From DAIOEK01 sp964648485 (GTDB lineage: Bacteria > Chloroflexota > Anaerolineae > Anaerolineales > Anaerolineaceae), in the NCBI GenBank assembly GCA_964648485.1, contig CAZYOF010000022.1, positions 1 through 55,429 of the forward strand: 55,429 bases of DNA, read 5' to 3'. Shown piece by piece: positions 11,490-20,999 of this stretch. Below the pieces are notes generated by a model. That model saw only the letters and a program-made list of their open reading frames with translations, made no database searches and had not been told where the DNA came from. Numbering within the stretch: position 1 is the first letter of the stretch; every line of letters starts with the position of its first letter. The translations under genes were made by a program, and so were the position numbers.

Positions 11490-13595
11490 TTATCCGGCTA
11501 TCTTTGCTCTGATATCAATGGCAACGGACCCTTTCCCGGGTTCCAGTACTTTGAGTGGATTGATTTCCATCTCTAAAATTTCGGGCATTTTCACGGCCAG
11601 TTCCGAAAGACGGAGCAATGTATCGATGACTGAACTAAAATCAGCCTCCGCAATGCTTCGGAAACCAAGTAGTTTTCTCCCTGCCCAGGTTCGTAATACC
11701 ATCTGCTCGGCTTCTTCTGCAGAAAGGGGAGCCAGACTAAAAGCGACATCCTTCAATCCTTCCACTTCTACACCACCTGAACCAAACATCAAAAGTGGAC
11801 CAAATTGCGGATCGCGAACAAACCCAGTAATTACTTCCTGTCCTCCCGCGATCATCCGTTGAACGTGAACACCATCGATCCTGGCTTGGGGATGAGCCTG
11901 TTTTGCCCGTTTTAGAATCAGGTCAAAAGCCTCTTTGGTCTCTTCGTCAGAATTAATATTCAAGACAACACCGCCAATATCAGATTTATGTGAAATCTCA
12001 TCTGATGCCAGTTTAAGAACTACGGGGTATCCAATTTTTCGGGCAGTTGTAACTGCATCTGACGAATTAATTGCGAGAGTGAGCCCGCTGGTTTGCATTC
12101 CAAATGCTTCGAGTAATCCAACGGTTTGCTCCTGATCAAGCCATCCACCTGAAGGAAAGCTGGCTGCCATCTGACGAGCCCGCATAATTTGCACACCATT
12201 TAATGGCATGGCTTTTGAGATTGGTTTATTCAAATAAGCTGCATAACGGGTAAGTGCACCCAGCGCTGAAGCTGCTGCCTCGGGGAAACGGTAATCAGGA
12301 ATCTCTGCTGCCCTGGCTAACGAAACCGCTTCACAGATTTGTTCGGATCCCATTAATACAAACAGTACCGGTTTATCATGAGATTGGATGACCGGCAGCA
12401 TGGCTTTTACAACAGCTCCGGTTGTAGATGGTGGGGGTGGGGGAGAAATAACTATCACTGAATCAACCCCATCATCATCCAGCAGGAGTCTCAAACTTTC
12501 ACTAAAATGTTCTGGAGTTGCTGATGCCAGCATATCCACCGGGTTGCGCAGGCTGGCCGCTGCCGGTAAAAACTTAGCCAGTGCTTCGGTGGTGGATCCT
12601 TGCAAATCAGCCAGCTTCATCCCATGCTGTTCCAGCGCATCTGCCGCGGTTACGCCGGGTCCACCGGAATTGGTCAGTACAGCCACCCGGTTTCCTCCGG
12701 GAATTGGACACCACGCCAGGGCTCTTGCCCATTGGAACATCTCTTCTGTGGTATTTGCCCGCAATACACCGGCTTTCTCGAAAGCAGCGTCAAAAGCAGA
12801 TTCCTGACCGGCAAGTGCTCCGGTGTGCGATGCTGCCGCCCGTTTTCCGCTTTCGAATCTACCCACTTTCAGGGCAACAATGGGTTTTTTCTTCACCGTA
12901 GTAGATGCGGCTCTGATGAAATCTCCACCTTGCTTGACACCTTCAAGATACAGGGTAATCACTTTGGTCTTTGGATCATCAGCGATCAGATTCAATATGT
13001 CTGTTTCACTCACACTGGTTTGGTTGCCCAGACTGAATAAATGGGAAAGCCCGCCACCCTGACCACGAATCCAATCAATGACAGCCGCGCAGATGGCACC
13101 TGAATGTGATAAGAAAGCCATATCTCCTGCCGGCGGACCGGGTGGTTGCAGGAATGAGGTATCAAACGGAAAATGGGTGTTGATGATGCCGATACAGTTG
13201 GGTCCGATGAACCGGATACCGAAAGACTCTGCGATCTGAAGAACTTCCTCTTCCAGTTTCGCACCTTCAGGTCCGGTTTCCTTGAAGCCACCGGTAGCAA
13301 TAATCGCGGCTTTGATTCCCCGCTGCCCGGTTTCTTTCATTGCCTGCGGTACAGAAGGTGGTGGCACAAGCAATACTGCCAGATCCACAGGCGCAGGTAC
13401 ATCTAAAATGTTTGAATAGATTTTCTGACCGAACAGCTCGCCGCCTCTGGGGTTAACATAATGAATTGCACCGGGATACCCGCTCTGGTAAAGATTGCGG
13501 GCGAGGGCGTATCCCAGCTTGTTGGGGTCCTGTGATACACCACTCAAGACAATACCTTTTGGAGAAAAGAAGGGAAGGAAGGGATTGGTTTTCAT
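11490..13595 (-). CDS. ADP-forming acyl-CoA synthetase, fused alpha and beta subunits
   Basis: A 701-residue NDP-forming acyl-CoA (acetyl-CoA) synthetase. It couples cleavage of an acyl-CoA to ATP formation, so it yields energy from fermentation products. In order: CoA-binding Rossmann domain (about 1-125), CoA ligase domains with the phospho-histidine motif ASHTGA (about residue 255), and a C-terminal ATP-grasp domain (about 480-700; KLASDEISHKSDIGGV and HVQRMIAGGQEVITG). The fused alpha-beta order is one of several known in this family. The ATG at 13595 lies 6 nt after a TATAAT box and has no Shine-Dalgarno, so a leaderless mRNA is predicted. Substrate preference (acetate, propionate or aryl acids) cannot be told. 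Confidence 0.92.
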   Translation of the reverse strand: MKTNPFLPFFSPKGIVLSGVSQDPNKLGYALARNLYQSGYPGAIHYVNPRGGELFGQKIYSNILDVPAPVDLAVLLVPPPSVPQAMKETGQRGIKAAIIATGGFKETGPEGAKLEEEVLQIAESFGIRFIGPNCIGIINTHFPFDTSFLQPPGPPAGDMAFLSHSGAICAAVIDWIRGQGGGLSHLFSLGNQTSVSETDILNLIADDPKTKVITLYLEGVKQGGDFIRAASTTVKKKPIVALKVGRFESGKRAAASHTGALAGQESAFDAAFEKAGVLRANTTEEMFQWARALAWCPIPGGNRVAVLTNSGGPGVTAADALEQHGMKLADLQGSTTEALAKFLPAAASLRNPVDMLASATPEHFSESLRLLLDDDGVDSVIVISPPPPPSTTGAVVKAMLPVIQSHDKPVLFVLMGSEQICEAVSLARAAEIPDYRFPEAAASALGALTRYAAYLNKPISKAMPLNGVQIMRARQMAASFPSGGWLDQEQTVGLLEAFGMQTSGLTLAINSSDAVTTARKIGYPVVLKLASDEISHKSDIGGVVLNINSDEETKEAFDLILKRAKQAHPQARIDGVHVQRMIAGGQEVITGFVRDPQFGPLLMFGSGGVEVEGLKDVAFSLAPLSAEEAEQMVLRTWAGRKLLGFRSIAEADFSSVIDTLLRLSELAVKMPEILEMEINPLKVLEPGKGSVAIDIRAKIAG

Positions 13596-13601
13596 ATGAA
13601 A

Positions 13602-13610
13602 ATTATAGCA
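13602..13610 (-). promoter_or_regulatory. Extended -10 promoter giving a leaderless mRNA
   Basis: On the minus strand TGCTATAAT is an extended -10 element. Only 6 nt (TTTCAT) separate it from the ATG of the acyl-CoA synthetase, so transcription should start at the A of the start codon. No clear -35 is visible, as expected for extended -10 promoters. Confidence 0.65.
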
Positions 13611-13751
13611 GGGGGTCATGGAAAAAACATGACCGTCATAAAAACATTCTTCCCGGTAACGTGACTGCCACTACATGCGCGGCAGCTTGTCAGGGCGTAT
13701 CATACAGTCAACAAAATAACTCAGCAAATGAGTATAAAGGAGAGAGTAAAA

Positions 13752-14297
13752 ATGAACGAAAACATGCAAGTTAAAAAGAGCAATCGCCGCCGTGGTGGAT
13801 TTGTTGCAGGTGCAATCCTCATCACTATTGGTGTGTTCAATTTGCTGGCGAATGTGCTTGAAGCGGAATGGAGTCTCTGGCTGGTTCTGGCAATCGGTGC
13901 GACCTTCCTGGTTGCAGGCATCGTAGGAAAAAGCCGCGGCTTGATCATTCCTGGTGGTATCGTGAGCGGTGTTGGTGCGGGCATCGTGGCTATGGAAAAA
14001 CTGGATGCTTCGCTGGTCGAACCCGGTAAAGGTGGTCTGTTCCTGCTGGTCTTCTCGCTGGGATGGTTATTGATCTCGGTAATGTCGCTCTTCATTCCAG
14101 AAGAAGATGGCAGTCGTGAATTTATGTGGTGGCCGCTCATCCCCGGTGGGATCATGGCTGTCATCGGCGGGCTCCTCTTCGCCGGCAGCACCGGGTTGAC
14201 TGTTCTCACCTGGGTCGGACAGGGCTGGCCGGTGATCCTGATCGGTATCGGGCTCTACCTTCTGCTACGCCGCAAGGAATTAAAAGACGAAGAATAA
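13752..14297 (+). CDS. Small polytopic membrane protein of unknown function
   Basis: A 181-residue protein with about six hydrophobic segments separated by short loops, a basic N-terminus (KKSNRRRGG) and a charged C-terminus (RRKELKDEE). The repeated Gly-rich helices resemble the LiaF-like or DUF5668 type of four-helix membrane modules, but I cannot assign a family firmly. I chose the ATG at 13752 because AAAGGAGAG lies 8 nt upstream. It stands alone between the divergent synthetase gene and its own terminator. Confidence 0.75.
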   Translation: MNENMQVKKSNRRRGGFVAGAILITIGVFNLLANVLEAEWSLWLVLAIGATFLVAGIVGKSRGLIIPGGIVSGVGAGIVAMEKLDASLVEPGKGGLFLLVFSLGWLLISVMSLFIPEEDGSREFMWWPLIPGGIMAVIGGLLFAGSTGLTVLTWVGQGWPVILIGIGLYLLLRRKELKDEE

Positions 14298-14316
14298 ATC
14301 TGGGCGTTTCAACAAA

Positions 14317-14348
14317 AAAGGGAGACGAAAATAACATCGTCTCCCTTT
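14317..14348. terminator. Intrinsic terminator after the small membrane protein
   Basis: Perfect 12-bp stem AAAGGGAGACGA/TCGTCTCCCTTT with an 8-nt loop, flanked by an A-run on the left and a short T-run on the right. Confidence 0.8.
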
Positions 14349-14408
14349 CTGGTTTAAATCACGGGATAATAGGATAGAATCTAATAAGATCAGTATTAAG
14401 GATAGTCT

Positions 14409-16394
14409 ATGAAATATCCCATCATTCAACGCGAACTAACGGTTCATCTCCACAACGGAAACTGGTATCTCCGCCCCATTGAAGGGCACGATATTCTCGG
14501 ACCGGTGGATTACGCCTGGAATCGCTATCACCTTTATCCTGATAGCTTTACCTTTGGCGAGGGATTACTGGCAGCCAGTAGTATTCCCGGTTCACGCCGT
14601 CTCGTGTTTGGTGCATGGTCACCCCAGTGGGATGGTTTCTATGTTTCGAGCATGGGCGGGGCTGCTTACACCTTCCATCATGTGGGCGTCAGTTATGTTG
14701 CCCTGCGCGGTAGGGCAGCTGAAACCAGCGTATTGTTACTTAATCACCGCCAGGGAGAAATTCATGTCAGGGTGGAGCCTGTTAATGCCGAAGCGCTCTG
14801 GAACGGTTGCGTGGATAGCCAGGAACGGCAGTTGATTGGATTTTTTGCTCTCCAGCAGGCGTTATTCGACCGTTATAAAAATGAATATCCAGAAGGCAAG
14901 ATGCGCATCTGTGCCGTTGGTCCTGCAGCTAGATACACACTCGAAGGAGCCCTGGGCTCCAGCCCGGTACGCAAGGGAGAATTGAGCAAGGTGGTCGATT
15001 GGGCGGGCAGGGGCGGTTTAGGTTCCCGCCTCTATCAGAACCACAGGGTGGCTGCCATTATCTTTGGTGGAGAGTGGGAAGATCCGGACCTGCGCGATTC
15101 AACTGAAATCGACAGCTACTTCATGGAGCATTTCGGACAGAAAACCATCCAAACGGATATTGCCCTCACCGAAAAATATCGTTACGTACCCCAATTTGAA
15201 ACCGGCGGCACATTTGGCATTAACATGCGTGAGATGAATGAACGTCTCATGAGCTTCAATTACAATTCCATTTACCATTCTGATGAAGTGCGTCTCAAAC
15301 ACCATGAGGTGCTGATCCTCAATCATTATCTGGCTCAATTCAATGAAGAAACCATCAAGACCAAAAGCTTCCAGCACTGCGGGGAACCCTGTCCGGTGGT
15401 TTGCAAGAAGATGAATGACATCTACAAGAAAGATTACGAGCCATACCACGCGCTGGGTCCACAAATTGGGGTATTCGATCAACGTGCCGCTGAAAGGATC
15501 AATGATTTTGTCGATGCGATGGGTTTTGATGCGATTCAAACAGGCGGATACCTCGCCTGGATCATGGATATTATCCATGCGGGATTGATCAACCCTGCGG
15601 AGTATGGATTTCCCCCTGCGTACAAGATGATGTTTACATTCCCGGAGGATCCGAATGATTTCAACCTCGTTGAAGATAGCGCCAGGAATGCTGCCTACGC
15701 CGAGGCGTTAATTGAGGCGATCCTCATGAATCCGCGGGCTGAACTGTTTCGCGCCGGAATCCGCTTCGCCGCCCAGGAATTGGATCAGAAGCACAATATC
15801 AGGACCGTGGAGCGTACGGTTTATATTCCACATGGCGAACGGGGGTACATGGTTCCCAACCAGTATTGGGTACCGGGTATGGTCAGTCCCATGCCCATGA
15901 TGGGAAAATACTATGTTTACTATGAGGGTAAATTCCTGCCGCCATATGAGTTGGGTCGCAAGAATGTGGAGCGTATGACATACGAACTATTGACCGATAA
16001 CAGCGGAATCTGCCGCTTTCACCGCAAGTGGGCTGAAACCATCACGGATGAAATTTTAGCAGCCCATTATGGCTTGAAAAAGAACTATAAAGCCCACCAG
16101 TTTGCTCTGGCGAAACACATCCATGAAAGCGAATCTGCCAAAAGTGTGTTCTGGGAGAGTGAGCGGACCATCGACCTGATCGTCACCTTCCTGGAACAAT
16201 GGCAGAGATTTGGTTTAGAAGATGAGCATCTGTCAGAGTGGATTCAAAAATTTCAGGCTGATAAGCTCTCCGCTGCCCGGGAATGGTGGGCAGAGGTGAT
16301 CCGCGGGATCAATGATGCCTTTGAGGATGGCGCCGAAGCCATCCCTGATATGCTGACGCCTGGGCAGGCGAAGATCAACGAAATAAAAGGATAA
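14409..16394 (+). CDS. Aldehyde:ferredoxin oxidoreductase family protein (tungstopterin enzyme)
   Basis: A 661-residue member of the AOR family, which uses a bis-pterin tungsten (or molybdenum) site and one [4Fe-4S] cluster to oxidise aldehydes with ferredoxin. The N-terminal domain (1-210) shows the family pattern of compact beta blocks (AWSPQWDGFYVSSMGG; VVDWAGRGGLGSRL). The cluster ligands are visible as CGEPCPVVC at about residues 323-331 and a fourth Cys in DNSGICRF near 535. The triplet is spaced C-x3-C-x3-C, one residue longer than the usual C-x2-C-x3-C. The protein is some 40 residues longer than typical AORs. AAGGA precedes the ATG. It lies 2 nt from a DMT permease gene, so the two form an operon. 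The substrate is unknown, and no pterin-biosynthesis gene is nearby. Confidence 0.85.
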   Translation: MKYPIIQRELTVHLHNGNWYLRPIEGHDILGPVDYAWNRYHLYPDSFTFGEGLLAASSIPGSRRLVFGAWSPQWDGFYVSSMGGAAYTFHHVGVSYVALRGRAAETSVLLLNHRQGEIHVRVEPVNAEALWNGCVDSQERQLIGFFALQQALFDRYKNEYPEGKMRICAVGPAARYTLEGALGSSPVRKGELSKVVDWAGRGGLGSRLYQNHRVAAIIFGGEWEDPDLRDSTEIDSYFMEHFGQKTIQTDIALTEKYRYVPQFETGGTFGINMREMNERLMSFNYNSIYHSDEVRLKHHEVLILNHYLAQFNEETIKTKSFQHCGEPCPVVCKKMNDIYKKDYEPYHALGPQIGVFDQRAAERINDFVDAMGFDAIQTGGYLAWIMDIIHAGLINPAEYGFPPAYKMMFTFPEDPNDFNLVEDSARNAAYAEALIEAILMNPRAELFRAGIRFAAQELDQKHNIRTVERTVYIPHGERGYMVPNQYWVPGMVSPMPMMGKYYVYYEGKFLPPYELGRKNVERMTYELLTDNSGICRFHRKWAETITDEILAAHYGLKKNYKAHQFALAKHIHESESAKSVFWESERTIDLIVTFLEQWQRFGLEDEHLSEWIQKFQADKLSAAREWWAEVIRGINDAFEDGAEAIPDMLTPGQAKINEIKG

Positions 16395-16396
16395 CT

Positions 16397-17281
16397 ATGG
16401 TATTCCTCATCGCTGTCATCACGGTAGCATGTTGGGGGTTATGGCTTGCGCCAACCCAGAATGTTAAACTCCCAAACCAGAGCATCAAAACATTTTATGT
16501 GAGCCTGGCTTTCCTGGTTCTGGCGCTGATCGTGGCGTTCTCACAGGGCGTGCCCAGTTATACCTTGCCTGGTTTTCTACTGCCATTTGCGGGTGGCTTT
16601 CTGTGGTCAATCTCCAGTTTGTTCGCGTTCGTAGGCACACGAAATCTGGGTCTGGCAAAGGCAATTGGCATCTGGGCGCCGTTGAATATTGTGGTAAGCG
16701 TATTCTGGGGGGCTGTACTTTTTCAGGAATTGATCAATCTGAAAGGGCTGATGCTGGTCTGGTTTATTCTGGCTCTCGGATTAATGATCGGCGGAGTCCT
16801 TCTGATTGTGCTGGCAAAGGGATGGAAAACTTCCGAAACAGTGCAGCGCAGTATCAGGGCGGGTTTTGCCGGAGCGATTGGCGCGGGAATCCTGTGGGGC
16901 ACATACTTCATCCCAATGAAATATGGCGGCGCATCTGCCTGGGTATCTTCACTCCCTTTCGCCCTGGGGATGTTTGTTACTGGTGTGGGCATGGTTATTG
17001 TTGCCCGTGATCCGTTACGATTGGAAAAAGTATCTGATTATGGCAGGGTACTGGGTGCCGGAATCTTGTGGGGGATCGGCAATTACACCATGTTGCTGTT
17101 GACGGATGCCATCGGCGCCGGGAAGGGGTTCTCCATTTCGCAATTGGCTGTCGCGGTGAATGCGTTGCTTGGTGTCTATATACTCAAAGACCCCGCTCCC
17201 AAAACACGCGCGGCAACATATACTCTTATCGGTTGTCTGCTGGCGATGGCAGGCGGAATTATTCTGGGTAATTTAAAATAG
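16397..17281 (+). CDS. DMT-superfamily permease (GRP/RhaT-like, 10 TM)
   Basis: A 294-residue transporter with ten hydrophobic helices in two halves. The repeated motif pairs (CWGLWLAPTQ near the N-terminus and GAGILWGTYFIPMK in the second half) are typical of the glucose/ribose porter and rhamnose transporter group of the drug/metabolite superfamily. Its start follows the AOR-like gene stop by 2 nt, and its Shine-Dalgarno (AAAGGA) overlaps the end of that gene, so expression is coupled. Uptake of the sugar, sugar acid or aldehyde precursor used by the upstream enzyme is a reasonable inference. Confidence 0.82.
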   Translation: MVFLIAVITVACWGLWLAPTQNVKLPNQSIKTFYVSLAFLVLALIVAFSQGVPSYTLPGFLLPFAGGFLWSISSLFAFVGTRNLGLAKAIGIWAPLNIVVSVFWGAVLFQELINLKGLMLVWFILALGLMIGGVLLIVLAKGWKTSETVQRSIRAGFAGAIGAGILWGTYFIPMKYGGASAWVSSLPFALGMFVTGVGMVIVARDPLRLEKVSDYGRVLGAGILWGIGNYTMLLLTDAIGAGKGFSISQLAVAVNALLGVYILKDPAPKTRAATYTLIGCLLAMAGGIILGNLK

Positions 17282-17303
17282 AAAGGCTCCCGAGGGAGCC
17301 TTT
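17282..17303. terminator. Bidirectional terminator between convergent genes
   Basis: AAAGGCTCC and GGAGCCTTT form a 9-bp stem with a CGAG-type loop, followed by ACTTTTA on the plus strand and by TTTC on the minus strand. It serves both the permease gene and the convergent gene at 17308. Confidence 0.75.
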
Positions 17304-17307
17304 ACTT

Positions 17308-17700
17308 TTATATGTTTGATGTCTGTCTGGGCGTTTTGAAAAAGAATTTCGCAATATAAAACCCGATCGAGGTTATTGCCAGATAAGGAACCAGGTAGAT
17401 CAGGAATGGCGCGCCGTGTCCGAAGAATAACCCGCCAGCCATGCCGATCAGGCAGATAATCAGCATCCACCAGAATTTGAATTGCAGCGGACGTGAGGCA
17501 ATCCCCCAGATGAGTGCTACCAACGGATATCCAATCCACACAACCGCCCGATTGTATTCATCTCCGGGTGCAGCAATAAAGGTCATACCAATTTTGGATA
17601 ATCGCATCAGAATATACACTGTTGCCAGCATGACCAGTGAAAGATCCCAGGGCATTCTGGATACCGGCTGGATTTCTTCCATGTTTTGCTTTTTTGCCAT
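17308..17700 (-). CDS. Small four-helix membrane protein, unknown function
   Basis: A 130-residue protein with a short cytoplasmic N-terminus (MAKKQNMEEIQ) and four predicted membrane helices, the last ending in a basic tail (KFFFKTPRQT). GGAGAAG precedes the ATG by about 8 nt, and a TATAGT -10 lies 34 nt upstream, so a normal leader is present. I recognise no family. Confidence 0.7.
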   Translation of the reverse strand: MAKKQNMEEIQPVSRMPWDLSLVMLATVYILMRLSKIGMTFIAAPGDEYNRAVVWIGYPLVALIWGIASRPLQFKFWWMLIICLIGMAGGLFFGHGAPFLIYLVPYLAITSIGFYIAKFFFKTPRQTSNI

Positions 17701-17760
17701 ATCGGTTCTTCTCCAGGTGAGGATGTTGTTAACTATACCGCACTTTTTGTGGTGATGCCT

Positions 17761-18690
17761 TCATTTAACCTGTTTAACATAGGTAACATACTTATCAGTT
17801 TGCTGCATGCCTGCGTGCAAATAAAGCTGCGGTGCCCCGGTGGTGTTTTCACTATCTACAGTTAAACCCACAGTTTTTCTTCCGCGTTTTTGAAATTCAC
17901 CAAAAGCCTTATATAGTATCGCTAGGGCAATACCTCTTCCCCGGTGGTTCTTTTTAACCGCCAGTTGCCGTACCCATCCGCCGATTGGGTCATCAAATCC
18001 GACTCCGACACCGGCAATCTCGCCTTGCTTTCGTACCGTCCAGACCAGTGCCGGGTCAAAGTCTTTGCGTTTCATGATGAAATTCTGCCAGCCCTCAAAG
18101 GTATTTCCGGTTCGATGCGGTAATTCCTGAAATGCAGTTTCGATGACTTCGAATACCTCATAAGCATCCTGCCCTGGATGAAATGGCAAAAATTCATAAC
18201 CTTTCTGCAGGGCAGGCTCATCCAATTGACCCGAAATATCCCTTACCATTCGATATTGCGTCTGGATGGGAGTGTACCCCATCTCAATTAATATCTTTGA
18301 ACTTTCTTCCCGTACACTGATGGTTCTCAACCGCGATACATTGTCTTTTTCTCTGGTGGTTTCTTCCGCCAGCCTGTAAAACAGGGAGCAATTAACCAGT
18401 CCCAGATAGTCTGGGTGAATCACGGTATTGGGGGTAATGTACAACTCCTCACCCGAGAATAAAAAGTCAGAATATCCGGCAATTTCCCCTTTGTCAGTGA
18501 GTAGGAGGAACGTGTTTTGTGCCAGATCAAAACCCGGGCGATTCCATTCATGTTCTACATCAGCCTGGGTGGTATCAGGTTCACCAAAGTAGAGCGTGTC
18601 ACAAGCACGGAAAAAAGCGGTTACTTTTTCAATATCAGTTTCTTTTGGAGCAATAATCCGCCATCCGGATGGAATTTTGCTCAGGTTCAT
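17761..18690 (-). CDS. Tandem GNAT-family N-acetyltransferase
   Basis: A 309-residue protein with two GNAT folds. The N-terminal domain (about 10-150) looks degenerate. The C-terminal domain (about 165-305) keeps the acetyl-CoA pyrophosphate-binding motif HRGRGIA at 249-255 after the beta4 strand WVRQLAV. The two-domain layout recalls MshD-like and aminoglycoside or peptide acetyltransferases, but the acceptor substrate cannot be predicted. A TATAAT box lies about 38 nt upstream of the ATG on the minus strand. Confidence 0.85.
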   Translation of the reverse strand: MNLSKIPSGWRIIAPKETDIEKVTAFFRACDTLYFGEPDTTQADVEHEWNRPGFDLAQNTFLLLTDKGEIAGYSDFLFSGEELYITPNTVIHPDYLGLVNCSLFYRLAEETTREKDNVSRLRTISVREESSKILIEMGYTPIQTQYRMVRDISGQLDEPALQKGYEFLPFHPGQDAYEVFEVIETAFQELPHRTGNTFEGWQNFIMKRKDFDPALVWTVRKQGEIAGVGVGFDDPIGGWVRQLAVKKNHRGRGIALAILYKAFGEFQKRGRKTVGLTVDSENTTGAPQLYLHAGMQQTDKYVTYVKQVK

Positions 18691-18863
18691 AGGGCGCCTC
18701 GCTGCATAATTCTGAGATAATTAATTATAACTTTATGGATACATCCACCCTGGTTTCGTGTATGATATTAGTAACTATATTTATACCTGATGCGTAGCTA
18801 AATTAATAATGGGTATGCCTTATTGCGATCAAATTTCATTTATTGAAAGCAAGGCGGAACTCC

Positions 18864-20969
18864 ATGCAGACAAGCGCAAAGAGAACAGATCAGAAACGAA
18901 GTAATGGTTTTCGTAATCTAATTAATATTCAAAGTATTCAGGGATACGACAGACTGCCAATAGTGTTGGCAGTTCTTGTCTTTGTTGCCTTTTTAGGCAT
19001 TTGGTACCTTCTTTCTCTCATCTATCTGGAGAACCTGAAACAATCGGAAAAATCGCTGGTTCAAAACGAGATCAATCTACGCACCAATTCAGTGGAAAAA
19101 AATCTCTTCCGCCGTGCAACCCGCCTGGATGGATTATGGTCATTTGCAAATCAACAGTTGGATGTGCATAACGACATTGACGAGCACGAATTTGAGTTTT
19201 TCGCAAAGGGAATTTTTTCTGGGATTACCGATATACGGAACGTCACCATCGCGCCCAACGGGGTGATGCATTATGTTTACCCGCGCGAAGGGAATGAAAA
19301 TGTAATTGATCTGGACCTAAAAATTGACCCCCGTCCCAATGTTCGTGCAGATGTCCAACGGACAATTGAAACGGGCGAATTAGTTTTAAGTGATCCTTAC
19401 GAATTGCGAATAGGCGGTTTGGGTATGGTTGCCCGGCGATCTGTAATGCGGAATGATGAATTCTGGGGGCTTGTGACCATGGCGATTGATTTCAGCGTGG
19501 TGTTGGAGCCGCTTTCACAATCGGAAGATGTTTTTCAACTGAACATGGCGATGGTCGATAATGAGGGCAAGATTTTTTATGGTTCTCCTGAAGTTCTAGA
19601 GTCCGATCCGGTCATAGCATCGATTGATGTGCCCCAGGGGAAATGGGTGCTTGCCGGCGTACCGGAAGCCGGATGGGATTCGCTCATCCGCCAGGAGCGG
19701 AATCTGTTCTGGTTGGCTGGAATCTTAATTGGAATCCTTTCTGCCGGGATTGTTTACCTGATGAGTGGACGGGAAATCCATCTTCAAAAACTGGTGTTAG
19801 CACGAACCAATGAAATCGTTGCCATGAATGAGCAGTTGGAGAAAAACGTTGCCGACCGTACTATAGAGTTGCAGGATTCGCTGGAGTTTATCCGGGAGAT
19901 TTTCGATAACTCAAGCTCAGGAATGGCAGCATATGATCCGACTGGTCAATGCGTCATGGCAAATGATGCGATGGCGTCGATGATTGGCGCCACGCTCGAA
20001 GGTGTTTTACAACAAAACTACCACCAAATCGAATCATGGAAACAGAGCGGATTATATGACGCTGCCCAGGCTGCGATTCACGATAATGAATCGCGCTGGA
20101 TAGATGTGCACGTTATCTCTTCATTTGGCAAGGACCTCTGGCTGGAGGTCAGATTCACCCCATTCGGCAAGGGAACACCTCCAAACTTACTGATAACGGT
20201 GATAGACCTTACCGATCGCGTTATCCGGGAGCAGACCATTCAACAGTTGAATGATCAATTACAGGCGCATACACTCCGTCTGGAGGCTGCGAATAGGGAA
20301 TTGGAGGCCTTTACCTATACCGTATCACACGACTTGCGTGCACCATTACGTGGAATTGATGGCTATACTCGAATACTCATGGATGAATATTCTGACAGGC
20401 TGGATGAGGAAGGTGTTCAGATTGGGGAGACCATCCGAAGCAGTGTGATGCGGATGAGCGACCTCATAGATGGGTTGTTGACTTTCTCCAGATTAAGCAG
20501 GGTGGATTTACAAAAACGTAATGTTAAAATGAAAGAACTGGCATTAAAAGTTTTCAAAGATCTGACAGAAACAAAAGGGGAGACAAATATCCAATTTATT
20601 CTTGACGACATCCCGGATGTCTTGGGAGATGAAACCTTATTGCATCAGGTTTGGGCTAACCTGATTTCGAATGCAATCAAGTTTTCTTCACAACGGGATA
20701 CCCCCATCATCGAAGTACATGGAATTAAAGAGACTCTAGAAATCATCTATCAGGTAAAAGATAACGGTGCCGGTTTTGATATGAAATACATCGATAAGCT
20801 CTTTGGTGTTTTTCAAAGATTGCACAGCAGTGATGAATTTGAAGGTACAGGTGTGGGATTGGCAATTGTCCAACGGATCATCCAGAGACATGGCGGTAAA
20901 GTTTGGGCGAATGCTGAACCGGGTATAGGCGCGATTTTCTATTTCTCTCTTCCGGCAGACCAACTATAA
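18864..20969 (+). CDS. Hybrid-sensor type histidine kinase with CHASE and PAS domains
   Basis: A 701-residue membrane kinase. TM1 is at about residues 31-53. A CHASE-type extracellular domain follows (DIRNVTIAPNGVMHYVYP and FWGLVTMAIDF are typical blocks) up to TM2 near 285-305. Then come a coiled coil, a PAS domain (about 340-455), HisKA with phospho-acceptor in VSHDLRAPLRG, and HATPase with DNGAGFD and GTGVGLAI. The ATG at 18864 is preferred over an in-frame TTG seven codons earlier because AAGGCGGA lies 6 nt before it. No response regulator is adjacent, so it is an orphan. CHASE domains bind small extracellular ligands such as adenine derivatives or peptides; the ligand here is unknown. 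Confidence 0.9.
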   Translation: MQTSAKRTDQKRSNGFRNLINIQSIQGYDRLPIVLAVLVFVAFLGIWYLLSLIYLENLKQSEKSLVQNEINLRTNSVEKNLFRRATRLDGLWSFANQQLDVHNDIDEHEFEFFAKGIFSGITDIRNVTIAPNGVMHYVYPREGNENVIDLDLKIDPRPNVRADVQRTIETGELVLSDPYELRIGGLGMVARRSVMRNDEFWGLVTMAIDFSVVLEPLSQSEDVFQLNMAMVDNEGKIFYGSPEVLESDPVIASIDVPQGKWVLAGVPEAGWDSLIRQERNLFWLAGILIGILSAGIVYLMSGREIHLQKLVLARTNEIVAMNEQLEKNVADRTIELQDSLEFIREIFDNSSSGMAAYDPTGQCVMANDAMASMIGATLEGVLQQNYHQIESWKQSGLYDAAQAAIHDNESRWIDVHVISSFGKDLWLEVRFTPFGKGTPPNLLITVIDLTDRVIREQTIQQLNDQLQAHTLRLEAANRELEAFTYTVSHDLRAPLRGIDGYTRILMDEYSDRLDEEGVQIGETIRSSVMRMSDLIDGLLTFSRLSRVDLQKRNVKMKELALKVFKDLTETKGETNIQFILDDIPDVLGDETLLHQVWANLISNAIKFSSQRDTPIIEVHGIKETLEIIYQVKDNGAGFDMKYIDKLFGVFQRLHSSDEFEGTGVGLAIVQRIIQRHGGKVWANAEPGIGAIFYFSLPADQL

Positions 20970-20999
20970 TATTGAACAGAAGTCTAGCGGGAGAAGAAT

